Positions 8,800 to 16,994 of a stretch of DNA of 64,000 nucleotides are shown piece after piece. The notes under the pieces were generated by a model, which searched no databases, had not been told where the DNA came from, and saw nothing but the letters and a program-made list of their open reading frames with translations. Source of the DNA: CATQHL01 sp965204655 (GTDB lineage: Bacteria; Actinomycetota; Acidimicrobiia; Acidimicrobiales; CATQHL01); assembly GCA_965204655.1 (NCBI GenBank), contig OZ241998.1:806001-870000 (forward strand), given 5' to 3'. How positions within the stretch are numbered: the first letter of the stretch is position 1; every line of letters begins with the position of its first letter. Made by a program: the position numbers and the translations under genes.

Positions 8800-11280
8800 T
8801 CAAACGACGATGTTCACCAACTTGGGCGGGCGCGCCACAACCCGTTTAGGGGTTCGCTCTCCGAGGTACTTGACGACGCGCTCCGCCGCTAAGGCAAGCT
8901 CCACGATCTCCGATTCCCCTGCCGAGGACTCCACCTCTAGGCGGTCGCGTACCTTGCCGTTTACCTGCACGATCAGGGTGACCTTCTGGAAGGTCAGCAT
9001 CTCGGGGTCTACTTCCGGCCAGGGCTGCTCGTGGATGTGGCCTCCCCTCCGAATCTCCCAGAGTTCCGCAGTGAGATGAGGCGCCATGGGCGCCATGACC
9101 AGCAGAAGGCGGTCGATCGCTTCGTTCAAGACTTCTTCGTGCGGGCCTTGCGGAGATCGCACGTAGCGGTAGAGAAGGTTGGTGAACTTCATACACGCCG
9201 CCACCGCTGTGTTATACGACCATTGTTCAAAGTCCCTAGTCACCTTGTCAACCAATCTGTGCGAGGACTTTCCGACCTCCAGGTCTTCGTCGCTCAGGTC
9301 TCCGGAACGTGCGGAGATGCCCTCGGTTTCGCCGTCGCTGGCCGCCACTCCCAACCGCCAGATTCGACCCAGAAACTTGGCGCACCCGTCCACGCCGAAG
9401 TCCTCCCAGTCCACGTCGTCTCCCGGCGGTTTAACTTGCAAGTGAGCGAGCCGCAGTGCGTCGGCCCCTTGAATGTCCAGAATCTCCTCCGGAGCCACCA
9501 GGTTGCCCTTGTTCTTGGACATCTTCTGCCCGCCCAGGCGAATCATCCCTTGGGTAAACAGACGGGCGAAGGGCTCGCTCAACTCCCGAGGGGCCACTCC
9601 CAGATCAGCCAGGGCCTTAGTCAGGAAACGGGCGTACATAAGGTGGAGGATGGCGTGTTCTATTCCGCCTATGTACTGGTCGACGGGCAGCCACCTGCGG
9701 ACGGCATCACCCGAAAACGGAGCATCAGAATTAGATGGGTCGGCGAAGCGGAGGAAGTACCAGGAGGAGTCCACGAAGGTGTCCATAGTGTCGGTCTCCC
9801 GAATGGCCTCCTCCCCGCAGACGGTGCAGGAAGCCGTCAGGAACTCTGCGTGCGTGCTCAGCGGGGAGCGACCGGTGGGCAGAAAGTCCACGTCGTCGGG
9901 CAGAAGCACTGGAAGGTCTTCTTCCCTGAGGGGTTGGATGCCGCAATCGGCGCAATAGACGACGGGAATCGGGCATCCCCAGAATCGCTGCCGCGAGACC
10001 AGCCAGTCCCGCAGGCGGTAGTTGATCCGACGGCGTCCTCGACCCGTGTCTTCCAGCCAAGCGATGGCCTTCTCTATGGCCTCGGGCACCTCCAGTCCGT
10101 CCAGCCAGTCGCTGTTGATAGAGACGCCTTCGCCCGTGTAAGCCTCCCCGCTCCAACCCTCTGGCGGCTGCACGGTCCTGATGATGGGGAGATCGTGCGC
10201 CTTCGCAAACTCCCAGTCTCGCTGATCCTCGCCCGGCACGCCCATGATCGCCCCCGTGCCGTAGGTCATCAACACGTAATCGGCCAGAAAGATGGGCACT
10301 GCCTCCCCGTTGAACGGGTTGACTGCAAACGTCCCGCAGGCCACTCCCCTCTTGTCTAAACGCCCTTCCGTGGAAAGGCGCTGCATCTCGCTGCGGCCCT
10401 TGACCGAACTTCGGAACTCCTCCACCGCTGGCGCGGCTGAGGCTGTCGTGAGTTCGGATACGCGGGGGTGCTCGGGCGACAGAACTAAGTAGGTAACTCC
10501 GAAGGCGGTGTCCGGTCGGGTCGTGAAGACTGAAATGCCCTCCACGTCACTGCGAGGACGCCCCTCAGAATCGGCTATAGGGAAGCTGAATTCAGAGCCT
10601 TCAGAACGACCTATCCAGTTGCGCTGCATGATCTTGACGCGCTCCGGCCAGTCGACGCTTTCGGCGTCGTCGAGCAGACGCTGGGCGTATTCGGTGATTC
10701 GGAAGAACCACTGAGACAGCCTGCGCTCCTCCACCAGGTCGCTGGAGCGCTCGCACGTCCCGTCGGTGAGCACCTGCTCGTTGGCCAGCACAGTCTGACA
10801 ACCAGGACACCAGTTCACGGACGCCTCGTCCTTGTAAGCCAGACCGGCCTCGTAGAACTTCAGGAATATCCATTGCGTCCAGCGGATGTACTCGCTGTCG
10901 TGGCTGCGGAACACCCTGCGCAAGTCGTAGACAGCGCCTATGCGCTGAAGCGAAGAGGACAACTCGGCTATGCGCGCCTCGGTGAACTTGCGGGGGTGTT
11001 CCCCTGTGCGAATGGCGGCGTTCTCCGCTGGCAACCCGAAACTGTCGAAACCGATGGGAGATAGGACTCCGTCGCCGCGCATCGTGCGATAGCGGACCAG
11101 CAGGTCGCCGAAGGTGTAGTTGCGAACGTGCCCCATGTGGGCCGCGCCGCTCGGATACGGATACATCGACAGCACGTAGTAAGGAGGACGCGGGTCGTCG
11201 TTGTCGATCTCGTAGGTACCTTCTCGGCGCCAGAAACTCTGCCATTTGCGCTCAATTTTCGCTGCGTCGTAGTGATCCAC
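8800..11280 (-). CDS. leuS: Leucyl-tRNA synthetase
   Basis: Class I aminoacyl-tRNA synthetase charging tRNA-Leu. About 826 residues from a GTG at 11280. Signature HMGH lies in PYPSGAAHMGHVRNYTFGD (about residue 47) and KMSKNKGN near residue 586. The CP1 editing domain lies between (TRPDTAFGVTYLVLSPEHP; GAIMGVPGEDQRD), and the chain ends LVNIVV, the usual LeuS C terminus. The frame stays open to 11406, but that extension has no family similarity. VDHYDAAKIERKWQ is the natural start. It lies 82 bases upstream of argC in the same direction. Confidence 0.96.
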   Translation of the reverse strand: MDHYDAAKIERKWQSFWRREGTYEIDNDDPRPPYYVLSMYPYPSGAAHMGHVRNYTFGDLLVRYRTMRGDGVLSPIGFDSFGLPAENAAIRTGEHPRKFTEARIAELSSSLQRIGAVYDLRRVFRSHDSEYIRWTQWIFLKFYEAGLAYKDEASVNWCPGCQTVLANEQVLTDGTCERSSDLVEERRLSQWFFRITEYAQRLLDDAESVDWPERVKIMQRNWIGRSEGSEFSFPIADSEGRPRSDVEGISVFTTRPDTAFGVTYLVLSPEHPRVSELTTASAAPAVEEFRSSVKGRSEMQRLSTEGRLDKRGVACGTFAVNPFNGEAVPIFLADYVLMTYGTGAIMGVPGEDQRDWEFAKAHDLPIIRTVQPPEGWSGEAYTGEGVSINSDWLDGLEVPEAIEKAIAWLEDTGRGRRRINYRLRDWLVSRQRFWGCPIPVVYCADCGIQPLREEDLPVLLPDDVDFLPTGRSPLSTHAEFLTASCTVCGEEAIRETDTMDTFVDSSWYFLRFADPSNSDAPFSGDAVRRWLPVDQYIGGIEHAILHLMYARFLTKALADLGVAPRELSEPFARLFTQGMIRLGGQKMSKNKGNLVAPEEILDIQGADALRLAHLQVKPPGDDVDWEDFGVDGCAKFLGRIWRLGVAASDGETEGISARSGDLSDEDLEVGKSSHRLVDKVTRDFEQWSYNTAVAACMKFTNLLYRYVRSPQGPHEEVLNEAIDRLLLVMAPMAPHLTAELWEIRRGGHIHEQPWPEVDPEMLTFQKVTLIVQVNGKVRDRLEVESSAGESEIVELALAAERVVKYLGERTPKRVVARPPKLVNIVV

Positions 11281-11411
11281 GCCCCAAAGGTTACGACGGG
11301 ATAAGGCGTTTTTCGTGATTAAGACTGCGCTGCCGACGTTGCCTCTGCCGGGGACTATGCGCCGGTGGGGACTGCCCGGCTGCTTCGTTATCCTGCTATT
11401 CTGCAAGGACG

Positions 11412-11485
11412 GGGGCTATAGCTCAGTTGGCTAGAGCGCCGCCATGGCATGGCGGAGGTCACGGGTTCGAGTCCCGTTAGCTCCA
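11412..11485 (+). tRNA. tRNA-Ala (anticodon GGC)
   Basis: A 74-base cloverleaf. Acceptor GGGGCTA pairs with TAGCTCC, giving the G3-U70 wobble that identifies alanine tRNAs. The D arm is GCTC...GAGC, anticodon stem CCGCC/GGCGG with loop ATGGCAT (anticodon GGC, codon GCC), T arm ACGGG TTCGAGT CCCGT. Discriminator base A at 11485. The 3' CCA is not encoded: CGG follows the discriminator. Transcribed divergently from leuS. Confidence 0.97.
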
Positions 11486-11783
11486 CGGCAGTCCCCCGCT
11501 CTCAGTCCCCCGCTCTCCCCGCGTAGTTCGTCGTCTCCGACATTCCCTGCTGTTGATCCTCGGGGTGTCTACGCTGATCTTTTGTGATCCGTCTCCGCTC
11601 AATGAGCCAAACCCTTTCTGTTAGCGCTAGAGCGAGCGGAGTCCGTTGTCTGCCGTCCAAAACTCGTTACCCGATTCGTTCCCTGCTAATTTCGAGTCAA
11701 CCAATCGACCAACTAGTGCGTCTGTACTAGTGCAATGCCAAAACCGGCTCTATGAATGCCCCGGGAGTTTCTCGGTGGGAAAG
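11486..11783. other. Gene-free stretch before the sigma factor gene
   Basis: About 300 bases between tRNA-Ala and the ECF sigma gene. It begins with a 14-base tandem direct repeat, AGTCCCCCGCTCTC twice (about 11488-11516). The sigma-factor frame remains open back to 11646, but that part is low in family similarity. I see no convincing promoter or terminator. Confidence 0.5.
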
Positions 11784-12335
11784 ATGCACGCCGGATCGAA
11801 CACCGGATCGAATGCCGGATCGAGCAAAGGAGAACCTAAAGATGAGCTGCTGGTGCGGTTGTTCACCGAGCACTACGCATCGCTCGTACGGTTGGCTTCC
11901 CTGCTTCTCGACGACGTGCACAGCTGCGAAGAGGTGGTGCAAGACGCCTTTGTAAAGATGCAAACCCTACGAACCCCCCCTCAGGCAGGCAAAGAAGCGC
12001 CCTACCTTCGAAGCATCGTGCTCAACGGTGCGCGTTCCCGCTTACGTCGCCGGATGGTGCGCCGGCGCGCCTTGCTGGATCGACCAGAACCGACGGTCTC
12101 CGCCGAAACCAGCACGATGCAGCGCCTCGCCAACAATGAGGTCATCGAAGCCGTCCGACGGCTGCCCAAGCGCCAAGCCGAAGTCATCACTCTGCGCTAT
12201 TTTGGCGACCTCAGCGAAGCCGAAATAGCAGAAACCCTGGGCATCTCGTCGGGATCCATCAAGACTCACGCCAGTCGGGCTCTGGCCGCCTTGGAAAAGG
12301 CGCTGTCTTCCAGTACCAGCGGAGAGCAGCCTTGA
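11784..12335 (+). CDS. ECF-type RNA polymerase sigma factor (sigma-70 family)
   Basis: About 183 residues from the ATG at 11784. Region 2 is seen in LFTEHYASLVRLASLLLDD...EEVVQDAFVKM, and region 4 in LPKRQAEVITLRYFGDLSEAEIAETLG...SIKTHASRAL, a clear helix-turn-helix of the SigE-like ECF type. There is no region 1 or 3. The frame is open upstream to 11646, and GTG 11775 is another start; the extra residues look unstructured. The stop overlaps the next gene's TTG start (TTGA), tying the factor to a membrane partner, as is usual for sigma/anti-sigma pairs. Target promoters are unknown; the downstream selenoprotein-like gene is the nearest candidate member of its regulon. Confidence 0.9.
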   Translation: MHAGSNTGSNAGSSKGEPKDELLVRLFTEHYASLVRLASLLLDDVHSCEEVVQDAFVKMQTLRTPPQAGKEAPYLRSIVLNGARSRLRRRMVRRRALLDRPEPTVSAETSTMQRLANNEVIEAVRRLPKRQAEVITLRYFGDLSEAEIAETLGISSGSIKTHASRALAALEKALSSSTSGEQP

Positions 12336-14104
12336 GCATCGAACAGCGGCTGCGCGACGCCTTCGCTCAGCGGGCTTCAGAAGTCGAACCCAGCCCGGGC
12401 GCCTTGTTTGAAATCCAGCGCCGAGGGCGAAACAAACCTCCTCTCAAACCGGTTCTCCTGCGCCCCGCCTTCGTTCTGGCCGGAGTGGCACTGGCTGCGC
12501 TGGCCGCCACCCTTCTGGCCGTAGCCGTCGGCCGGCAGCCCGACGACGCAATCCTGGTAGCGCCGCCGACGCCGAGCACCGAGGCTGACACGCCGCCACA
12601 AACCTCGTCGCCGTCTCCGAACTCCGAAACTTCTGAGCCGCCGCCAACCGACGACACCCCGACGACCGATCTCAGAGAAAACACGCCCACAGAGAAGGTT
12701 GACACGCCTACAGAAACATCTCCACCGGAGATCTCCACTCAGACCATCCAACCTCCAACTTCAACGGAGGCACCCGGCCAGACGCTGCCCGAGCCGCCCG
12801 AGCCGCCCCTGCCCCCAGACAGCCCTCCTGAACAAACGGATCAAGGCGGCAGTCAAGCAACCGCCCCCGTCACGACTACCGTCCCGGAACTGCCTCCTTG
12901 CGAGGGCGCGGATCTTGCCGAATCCGAGAGCACCGTGACCCTCTACTTCAGCTGCGACTCCCGAATAGTCTCCCTTGAACGTCAGGTGCAGACTCCGAGC
13001 CTGCAAGCCGCCGTGAACGCCTACTTGGCCGGCCCGACCTCCGAAGAAGCCGAAGCCGGCTTCAGCAGCCCAGGAGAAGAGTTGACCTCCCTTCGGGCGC
13101 AGGTGTCGCAAACCGACCGCCTGGTGAGCGTCGATTTCCAGTCTGACTTCGACCTCGCAACAGCCAACCTCGATCTGCTGGTAGAGCAACTCAACGCCAC
13201 CTTGTTCAAGTTCTCCGACGACCTCGTGCTGGAGTACCGAATCGAAGAAAGTTGCGCCGCCTTTTTCGCCCTCCTCGACCGCAGTTGTGAGATGCACACC
13301 AGCGACAGAACCTTCACCTCCACGCTTACAGCCTCTCCGATAGGCAGCAACGAAATTCCGAACGTCTACCGGCTGGCGACAGCGGAATCAGAATCCCGGG
13401 GCGCTCTCCCTGAGAACGCCCGATTGACCAACCGCCGCACGAGCAACGATGAAGGCGGCTGGGCGGAGGTCGTCACGCCCGGCGGGATGTTCGGCTGGGT
13501 CAACACCCAAGGTCTCACAGCTCAACCACTGGAGATGACGCCGGAACTCCTCGCCAACTTGGAATCTTTGGCGCGCAAGATCACCTCCCCTCCTGGCCTG
13601 GACGTCTCTTATCTTTCCGACGATGGAGTGGTGATAAGTTGGGGGGCGGACCCCGAGGACACAGTCGTGATCCCCACCGAGGACGCCTCAAGCACATTCT
13701 GGCACCTAATCCGCGACGACTTAGGAAAGCCCCGCCCCTCCGACCTCATGTCGGGGGCGCTAGGAAGCCTGCTCTGGATAGGAGGCAACGACTCGCTGGC
13801 TTCAATATCGTTCAACACCGACGGGGGCCTGGGCGAACCTAACGAGCAGTTCAAGGGTCTCTACTACGTGTCGATTTACCACCCGAACGTTCTGGAACAG
13901 ACCTTGCCCGAGCCGATCACCGGTCCCGTCGGCTCTCCCGATCCAAACGAAGACGACGAAACGGGACTCAATCTGCCTCCGCCGATCCAACTACCAGAAC
14001 CGCAACTGAGCCATAGAGCCAGGATCAGCGTGATGTTCGACTTTCTTGCCTCGGGTGAGCCCGAGATCTACGGAGTGGAAGCCGTCTGGAGCTCACTCCA
14101 GTAA
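12332..14104 (+). CDS. Single-pass membrane protein with GerMN and SH3-like regions; probable anti-sigma/sensor partner
   Basis: 590 residues from a TTG start coupled to the sigma gene. Order: a short cytoplasmic segment (residues 1-44, with the RLRDAFAQRASEVEPSPGALFEIQRR pattern seen in many proteins encoded next to SigE-type factors, here split for quotation); one membrane helix (45-67); a Pro/Thr/Glu-rich extracytoplasmic linker (about 68-190); a GerMN-like domain (about 195-315, with TVTLYFSCD, LQAAVNAYLAGPT and DRLVSVDFQSDFD); an SH3-like segment (about 335-395, GGWAEVVTPGGMFGWVNTQG); and an unrecognised C-terminal part. By topology and coupling it is likely the anti-sigma factor or sensor; that role is inferred. 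The selenoprotein-like gene follows after 70 bases. Confidence 0.75.
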   Translation: MSIEQRLRDAFAQRASEVEPSPGALFEIQRRGRNKPPLKPVLLRPAFVLAGVALAALAATLLAVAVGRQPDDAILVAPPTPSTEADTPPQTSSPSPNSETSEPPPTDDTPTTDLRENTPTEKVDTPTETSPPEISTQTIQPPTSTEAPGQTLPEPPEPPLPPDSPPEQTDQGGSQATAPVTTTVPELPPCEGADLAESESTVTLYFSCDSRIVSLERQVQTPSLQAAVNAYLAGPTSEEAEAGFSSPGEELTSLRAQVSQTDRLVSVDFQSDFDLATANLDLLVEQLNATLFKFSDDLVLEYRIEESCAAFFALLDRSCEMHTSDRTFTSTLTASPIGSNEIPNVYRLATAESESRGALPENARLTNRRTSNDEGGWAEVVTPGGMFGWVNTQGLTAQPLEMTPELLANLESLARKITSPPGLDVSYLSDDGVVISWGADPEDTVVIPTEDASSTFWHLIRDDLGKPRPSDLMSGALGSLLWIGGNDSLASISFNTDGGLGEPNEQFKGLYYVSIYHPNVLEQTLPEPITGPVGSPDPNEDDETGLNLPPPIQLPEPQLSHRARISVMFDFLASGEPEIYGVEAVWSSLQ

Positions 14105-14174
14105 CCGGGGAGTGGCTCCTCCCCTGGACGACCAAACCGATTGGAAACGGCGACCCAAGAACTATCCTGTGGGT

Positions 14175-14951
14175 ATGAGCAATAGGCATTTTTTCCCAGG
14201 GGTTGTTGGAGGAGTCCTTCTCACCATCGTCCTGATCATTTCCTCTTGCGGGCTTGCCCGCAACGACTCTCAGTTAGCTACGCAGCCACCCGCAGAACCG
14301 ACCACGACCCTGGCAACGCCTTCTCCTACGGAGAGCGGCTCCGCAACTCAGCCGCCCCAACCTGCTTCTCCGACGACAACTGCGTCGGCTGCGAACCCTC
14401 CCGTCGCTCCGCAACCGAGCGACCCCGAGTCTCCTCCACCTGAAAGTCCGCCGGCTCCTCCACCTGAAAGTCCGCCGGCTGCCCCTCCGGAGAGTCCTCC
14501 GGCTGCCCCACCCGTCACTCAACCGCCAGAGCCTGCCCTAAACGAGTTTCCAAACTTGAACCTCCTCGATGTTGCCACCGAACAAGAGGTACTGCTCTAT
14601 TCTCTAGCGCCTTCCGACAAGCCGTTTTTGCTCTGGTTCTGGGCGCCTCATTGACCCACCTGCCGCCGGGAGGCACCCGGCATTGAGCAGTTTGCTCAAG
14701 AGAACCAAGAAGTGGTGAACGTGATCGGCATCGGAGCCCACGACGACCTGGAGCAAGCCAGGGACTTCGCGGAAAGCGGTGGTTTGTCCACCGTACGCCT
14801 GCTCTGGGCGCAAGGAATCGAAGCCTGGCAGGCGTTCGGGGTTGCCTCTCAGCCTGCCTGGGCAGTTCTCACCCGAGAAGGGGCGTTCGTTGAGGGGGCA
14901 TTCGGTGTCCCGGGAGCGGAACAGATTCTAAATCTGCTATCGGAGATCTAG
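14175..14951 (+). CDS. Thioredoxin-like (MPT53/DsbE/TlpA-type) lipoprotein with in-frame TGA at the first active-site Cys; probable selenoprotein
   Basis: Read through one TGA (14652-14654), this is a 258-residue protein. Order: signal peptide with lipobox IISSC (lipid Cys25); a Pro-rich linker (about 40-127) with repeats of the ESPPAAPP kind; and a thioredoxin-like domain (about 130-258). The active site reads LLWFWAPH-U160-PTC163-RREAP, where TGA takes the place of the first Cys of CxxC. The downstream part is in the same frame and carries NVIGIGAHDD and the cis-Pro segment SQPAW, as in secreted actinobacterial disulfide oxidoreductases. A SECIS-like hairpin starts 6 bases after the TGA. 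The expected role is thiol/disulfide exchange on the outer membrane face. A nonsense pseudogene is the alternative, but the rest is intact. Confidence 0.82.
14660..14690 (+). promoter_or_regulatory. SECIS-like hairpin after the in-frame TGA
   Basis: Lower stem CTGC (14660-14663) pairs with GCAG (14687-14690). Upper stem GCCGGG (14665-14670) pairs with CCCGGC (14676-14681), closing the five-base loop AGGCA (14671-14675). The loop lies 16 bases after the TGA and has a G at its second position. Bacterial SECIS elements sit directly after the UGA within the coding region, with an apical loop about 16-37 bases away and a G among its first two bases, so spacing and loop fit. Helical pairing is my reading, not a computed fold. 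Confidence 0.65.
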
Positions 14952-14967
14952 AAACTCCGATCTCCCT

Positions 14968-14989
14968 GTCAGGTTGACGTCAACCTGAC
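14968..14989. promoter_or_regulatory. Perfect 22-bp palindrome between convergent genes
   Basis: Two 11-base halves, GTCAGGTTGAC and GTCAACCTGAC, form a perfect palindrome with no loop, between the end of the thioredoxin-like gene and the end of the merR gene. The lack of a loop and of a T-run argues against a simple hairpin terminator. The symmetric TTGACGTCAA core resembles operators of dimeric regulators, including MerR-type sites. Function unknown. Confidence 0.5.
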
Positions 14990-15022
14990 GTCGTCCGAAT
15001 CTATCGATGGACTCGGACGGCC

Positions 15023-15565
15023 TCAGGAAGAAACTGCAGAGTCTTGCTCCCAGCCGAAACTTAACTGAACGGCAGCGTGCTCGAAGAATGCGCTCCTCAG
15101 AATGGGCGTGTGCTCCCTGTGACGCTCCAGGATGGACTTGTCCACGTGGGCGGTGACCTCGTCTAGGGGGCTGAATGCGAGGCTCAGAAGGGGCTGAGCC
15201 GCCTGCCCTTTCAATTCGAAAATCTCATTGTCAACGTGAACAAAAACACGCTTCTTCTCAACCGCTACCGATGACCTGGTGACATCAATTCCAAGACGCC
15301 TAGCAGCCTCAAAAGCCTCGTGTATTTTCTGGAGAGCGATCCCACTGTCCCTCAGCGACTTGATGATTCTTAGCTTGAGGAGGTCCTGGTAGTTAAACCT
15401 TCTGCGCCGGCCGCTGCCCTCCCCGTTCTCCAAAGAAGGCTGAAGAATCTCCACCTTGGAAACCCAGTGGTCGAGCATCCGATAGGAGATACCCACTATG
15501 TCCGCTGCTTGATGCGAACTGAAACTTCCTGCTATTTCCCTGTTCTCGTTTTGAGTCATCGTCAT
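15023..15565 (-). CDS. MerR-family transcriptional regulator
   Basis: About 180 residues from the ATG at 15565 (a second Met follows at 15559). The N-terminal winged HTH contains SHQAADIVGISYRMLDHW and RRRFNYQDLLKLRIIKSLRD, the MerR signature. The C-terminal half is not a recognised metal- or drug-binding domain. It is the second MerR gene of a four-gene set (gcvH, ftsR, BFN nuclease, merR) whose order matches the Mycobacterium tuberculosis Rv1826-Rv1830 region, where an equivalent second MerR gene closes the set. An imperfect palindrome lies upstream at 15643-15660. The longer reading to 15640 would include that site's flank and lacks similarity. Confidence 0.85.
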   Translation of the reverse strand: MTMTQNENREIAGSFSSHQAADIVGISYRMLDHWVSKVEILQPSLENGEGSGRRRRFNYQDLLKLRIIKSLRDSGIALQKIHEAFEAARRLGIDVTRSSVAVEKKRVFVHVDNEIFELKGQAAQPLLSLAFSPLDEVTAHVDKSILERHREHTPILRSAFFEHAAVQLSFGWEQDSAVSS

Positions 15566-15642
15566 GCCACTCCCTTGAGTGTCCAGATGGCTTCGACTCC
15601 ACTTCCGGGAGCCGTTCTGTTTGGTGCTGCTAGCACACAAAG

Positions 15643-15660
15643 AATTACTCTAGCGTAATT
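15643..15660. promoter_or_regulatory. Imperfect 18-bp palindrome upstream of the merR gene
   Basis: AATTAC (15643-15648) and GTAATT (15655-15660) are exact inverted arms around TCTAGC, centred about 85 bases before the merR start, in the gap after the BFN gene. The AT-rich symmetric site in a GC-rich gap suggests an operator or promoter, perhaps autoregulatory for the merR gene. Function is inferred from position only. Confidence 0.4.
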
Positions 15661-15733
15661 ACAAGCCTGCGACGGAACTTTAAAAAGTTCCGCGTTGGAT
15701 TTTCAAAGCCGCAAGCGCTGAGCGGGCGCGGGA

Positions 15734-16243
15734 CTACGACTTAAAGTCCTCCGGGTCGACGCTGTCTATGAACTCCCGAAACTGTTCCACTACCACGTTG
15801 GGATCCACATCTTCGGAGGAACCCGAGGTGCCGCCGCTTCTGCGATCTCTATAACCAGCCTCATCCAGAACCGTTTCCGAAGCAAAAATAGGAGCTCTGC
15901 ATCGCACAGCGAGGGCGACCGCGTCCGATGGGCGGCAAGACACGCTGCGTACTTCGTCTCCTTCCGCCAACTCCAGTTCCGCAAAAAAAGTCTTGTCCCG
16001 AAGTTCCGTCACCAACACCCGCTGGATGCTGATTCCCGCGTCGGCGAGCAAAAGAAGGATCAGGTCATGCGTCATAGGGCGAGGCACTTCGATGTTCTCT
16101 AGGGCAAGGGCGATGGCGGTGGCTTCAGAAGCGCCTATGAAGATGGGGAGCAGACGGGGTTCAGGGGCCTGCTCCGCTAGCAGTAGGACAGGCGCGTTGG
16201 CTGGCATCTCTATGCGCACGCCCAGCAACTCCATCTCAATCAC
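15734..16243 (-). CDS. Bifunctional nuclease (BFN/DUF151) family protein
   Basis: 169 residues. The family pattern is clear: LLPIFIGASEATAIALALE, the PRPMTHDL segment, and SCRPSDAVALAVRCRAPIFAS. The C terminus FIDSVDPEDFK matches the actinobacterial version (Rv1829-like). Plant homologues have RNase/DNase activity; the bacterial role is unsettled. It lies between ftsR (37 bases upstream) and the second merR gene, within the conserved gcvH-ftsR-BFN-merR order. Confidence 0.9.
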   Translation of the reverse strand: MIEMELLGVRIEMPANAPVLLLAEQAPEPRLLPIFIGASEATAIALALENIEVPRPMTHDLILLLLADAGISIQRVLVTELRDKTFFAELELAEGDEVRSVSCRPSDAVALAVRCRAPIFASETVLDEAGYRDRRSGGTSGSSEDVDPNVVVEQFREFIDSVDPEDFKS

Positions 16244-16280
16244 AAACTGAGAATAGCCGCTAGGGCAGTCAAATCGGCTT

Positions 16281-16994
16281 TTAGAACAAGTCTTGCAGTT
16301 TCCGACGGACGAGCCCCTCGCGCAGTCTCGCCGTGGTAGCCGAAAATAGACCCATGAGTTTCCGAGCCTGACGCGAGGCGTCCGTCCCCCCCTGACCGAG
16401 AATTTGCTGAAGGCTGGGCGACAAAAGATCGATCTCTCGATCTACGGCCTGTTTGATGCTGCGAAGATGGCGCGGCTCCAGTCCCAGATCCAGCAACCCT
16501 TTGGCCGCCTTCGCAATCTGTAAGTCATGCTCATCGTAGAGGTCCATGTCGGCGGTTACCTTCGGCTCGATCAGTTTGTAGCGCTGCATCTCGCGCAGGT
16601 TCTTCAAGCCCACGCCGCTGGCCTTGGAGAGTTGATTCAGGGTAAGGCTCACGGCCTCGTCCGAACCCTGGGTAAGGCTCTGCGCCTTCTCTGCCAGATC
16701 CAGATCGGGCTGTATCTCCTGCAGCCAGTCGTCGTCGGAATTTCGCCAGTCTCCTGCCTCCATGCGCTCGCGTATGACCCTCAGCGGCAGAAAATTAGCC
16801 CTCTGCTGTTCCAACACCCAACGGAGGCGGCTCATGTCCTCCTCACCGAATTTCCTGTAGCCCGACTGAGTGCGGTGGGGAGTAACCAGGCCCTGACTCT
16901 CTAGAAAGCGAACCTTTGAGACCGAGACCTCCGGGAAGTCTCCCTGCAGTTCCGCCACAACCTGACTGATCGTGCGGAGGTTTTCCTCAGACAC
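16281..16994 (-). CDS. ftsR: MerR-family regulator, FtsR-like
   Basis: 237 residues from a GTG at 16994 that overlaps the end of gcvH by 8 bases. The N-terminal MerR HTH reads TISQVVAELQ..., VSVSKVRFLESQGLVTPHRT and GYRKFGEEDMSRLRWVLEQQ. A second helical part holds YKLIEPKVTADMDLYDEHDL. Strongly like the Rv1828/FtsR group, a MerR regulator linked to cell-division gene control in Corynebacterium; the target here is not shown. The GarA/FHA gene that usually separates gcvH and ftsR in mycobacteria is absent. Confidence 0.88.
   Translation of the reverse strand: MSEENLRTISQVVAELQGDFPEVSVSKVRFLESQGLVTPHRTQSGYRKFGEEDMSRLRWVLEQQRANFLPLRVIRERMEAGDWRNSDDDWLQEIQPDLDLAEKAQSLTQGSDEAVSLTLNQLSKASGVGLKNLREMQRYKLIEPKVTADMDLYDEHDLQIAKAAKGLLDLGLEPRHLRSIKQAVDREIDLLSPSLQQILGQGGTDASRQARKLMGLFSATTARLREGLVRRKLQDLF

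Noticed and set aside
11646..11783. N-terminal extension of the sigma factor
   Set aside because: The extra 46 residues lack similarity to sigma region 2, and the ATG at 11784 fits the family length.
14652..14654. TGA as an ordinary stop or sequencing error
   Set aside because: Both flanks are one frame of one recognisable domain, the codon falls on an active-site Cys, and no other gene here is interrupted in that way outside the repeat array. Genome-wide UGA recoding to Trp or Gly is excluded because many normal genes here end in TGA.
14712..14951. Separate short gene after the TGA
   Set aside because: It is the in-frame second half of the thioredoxin domain, without its own start signal or active site.
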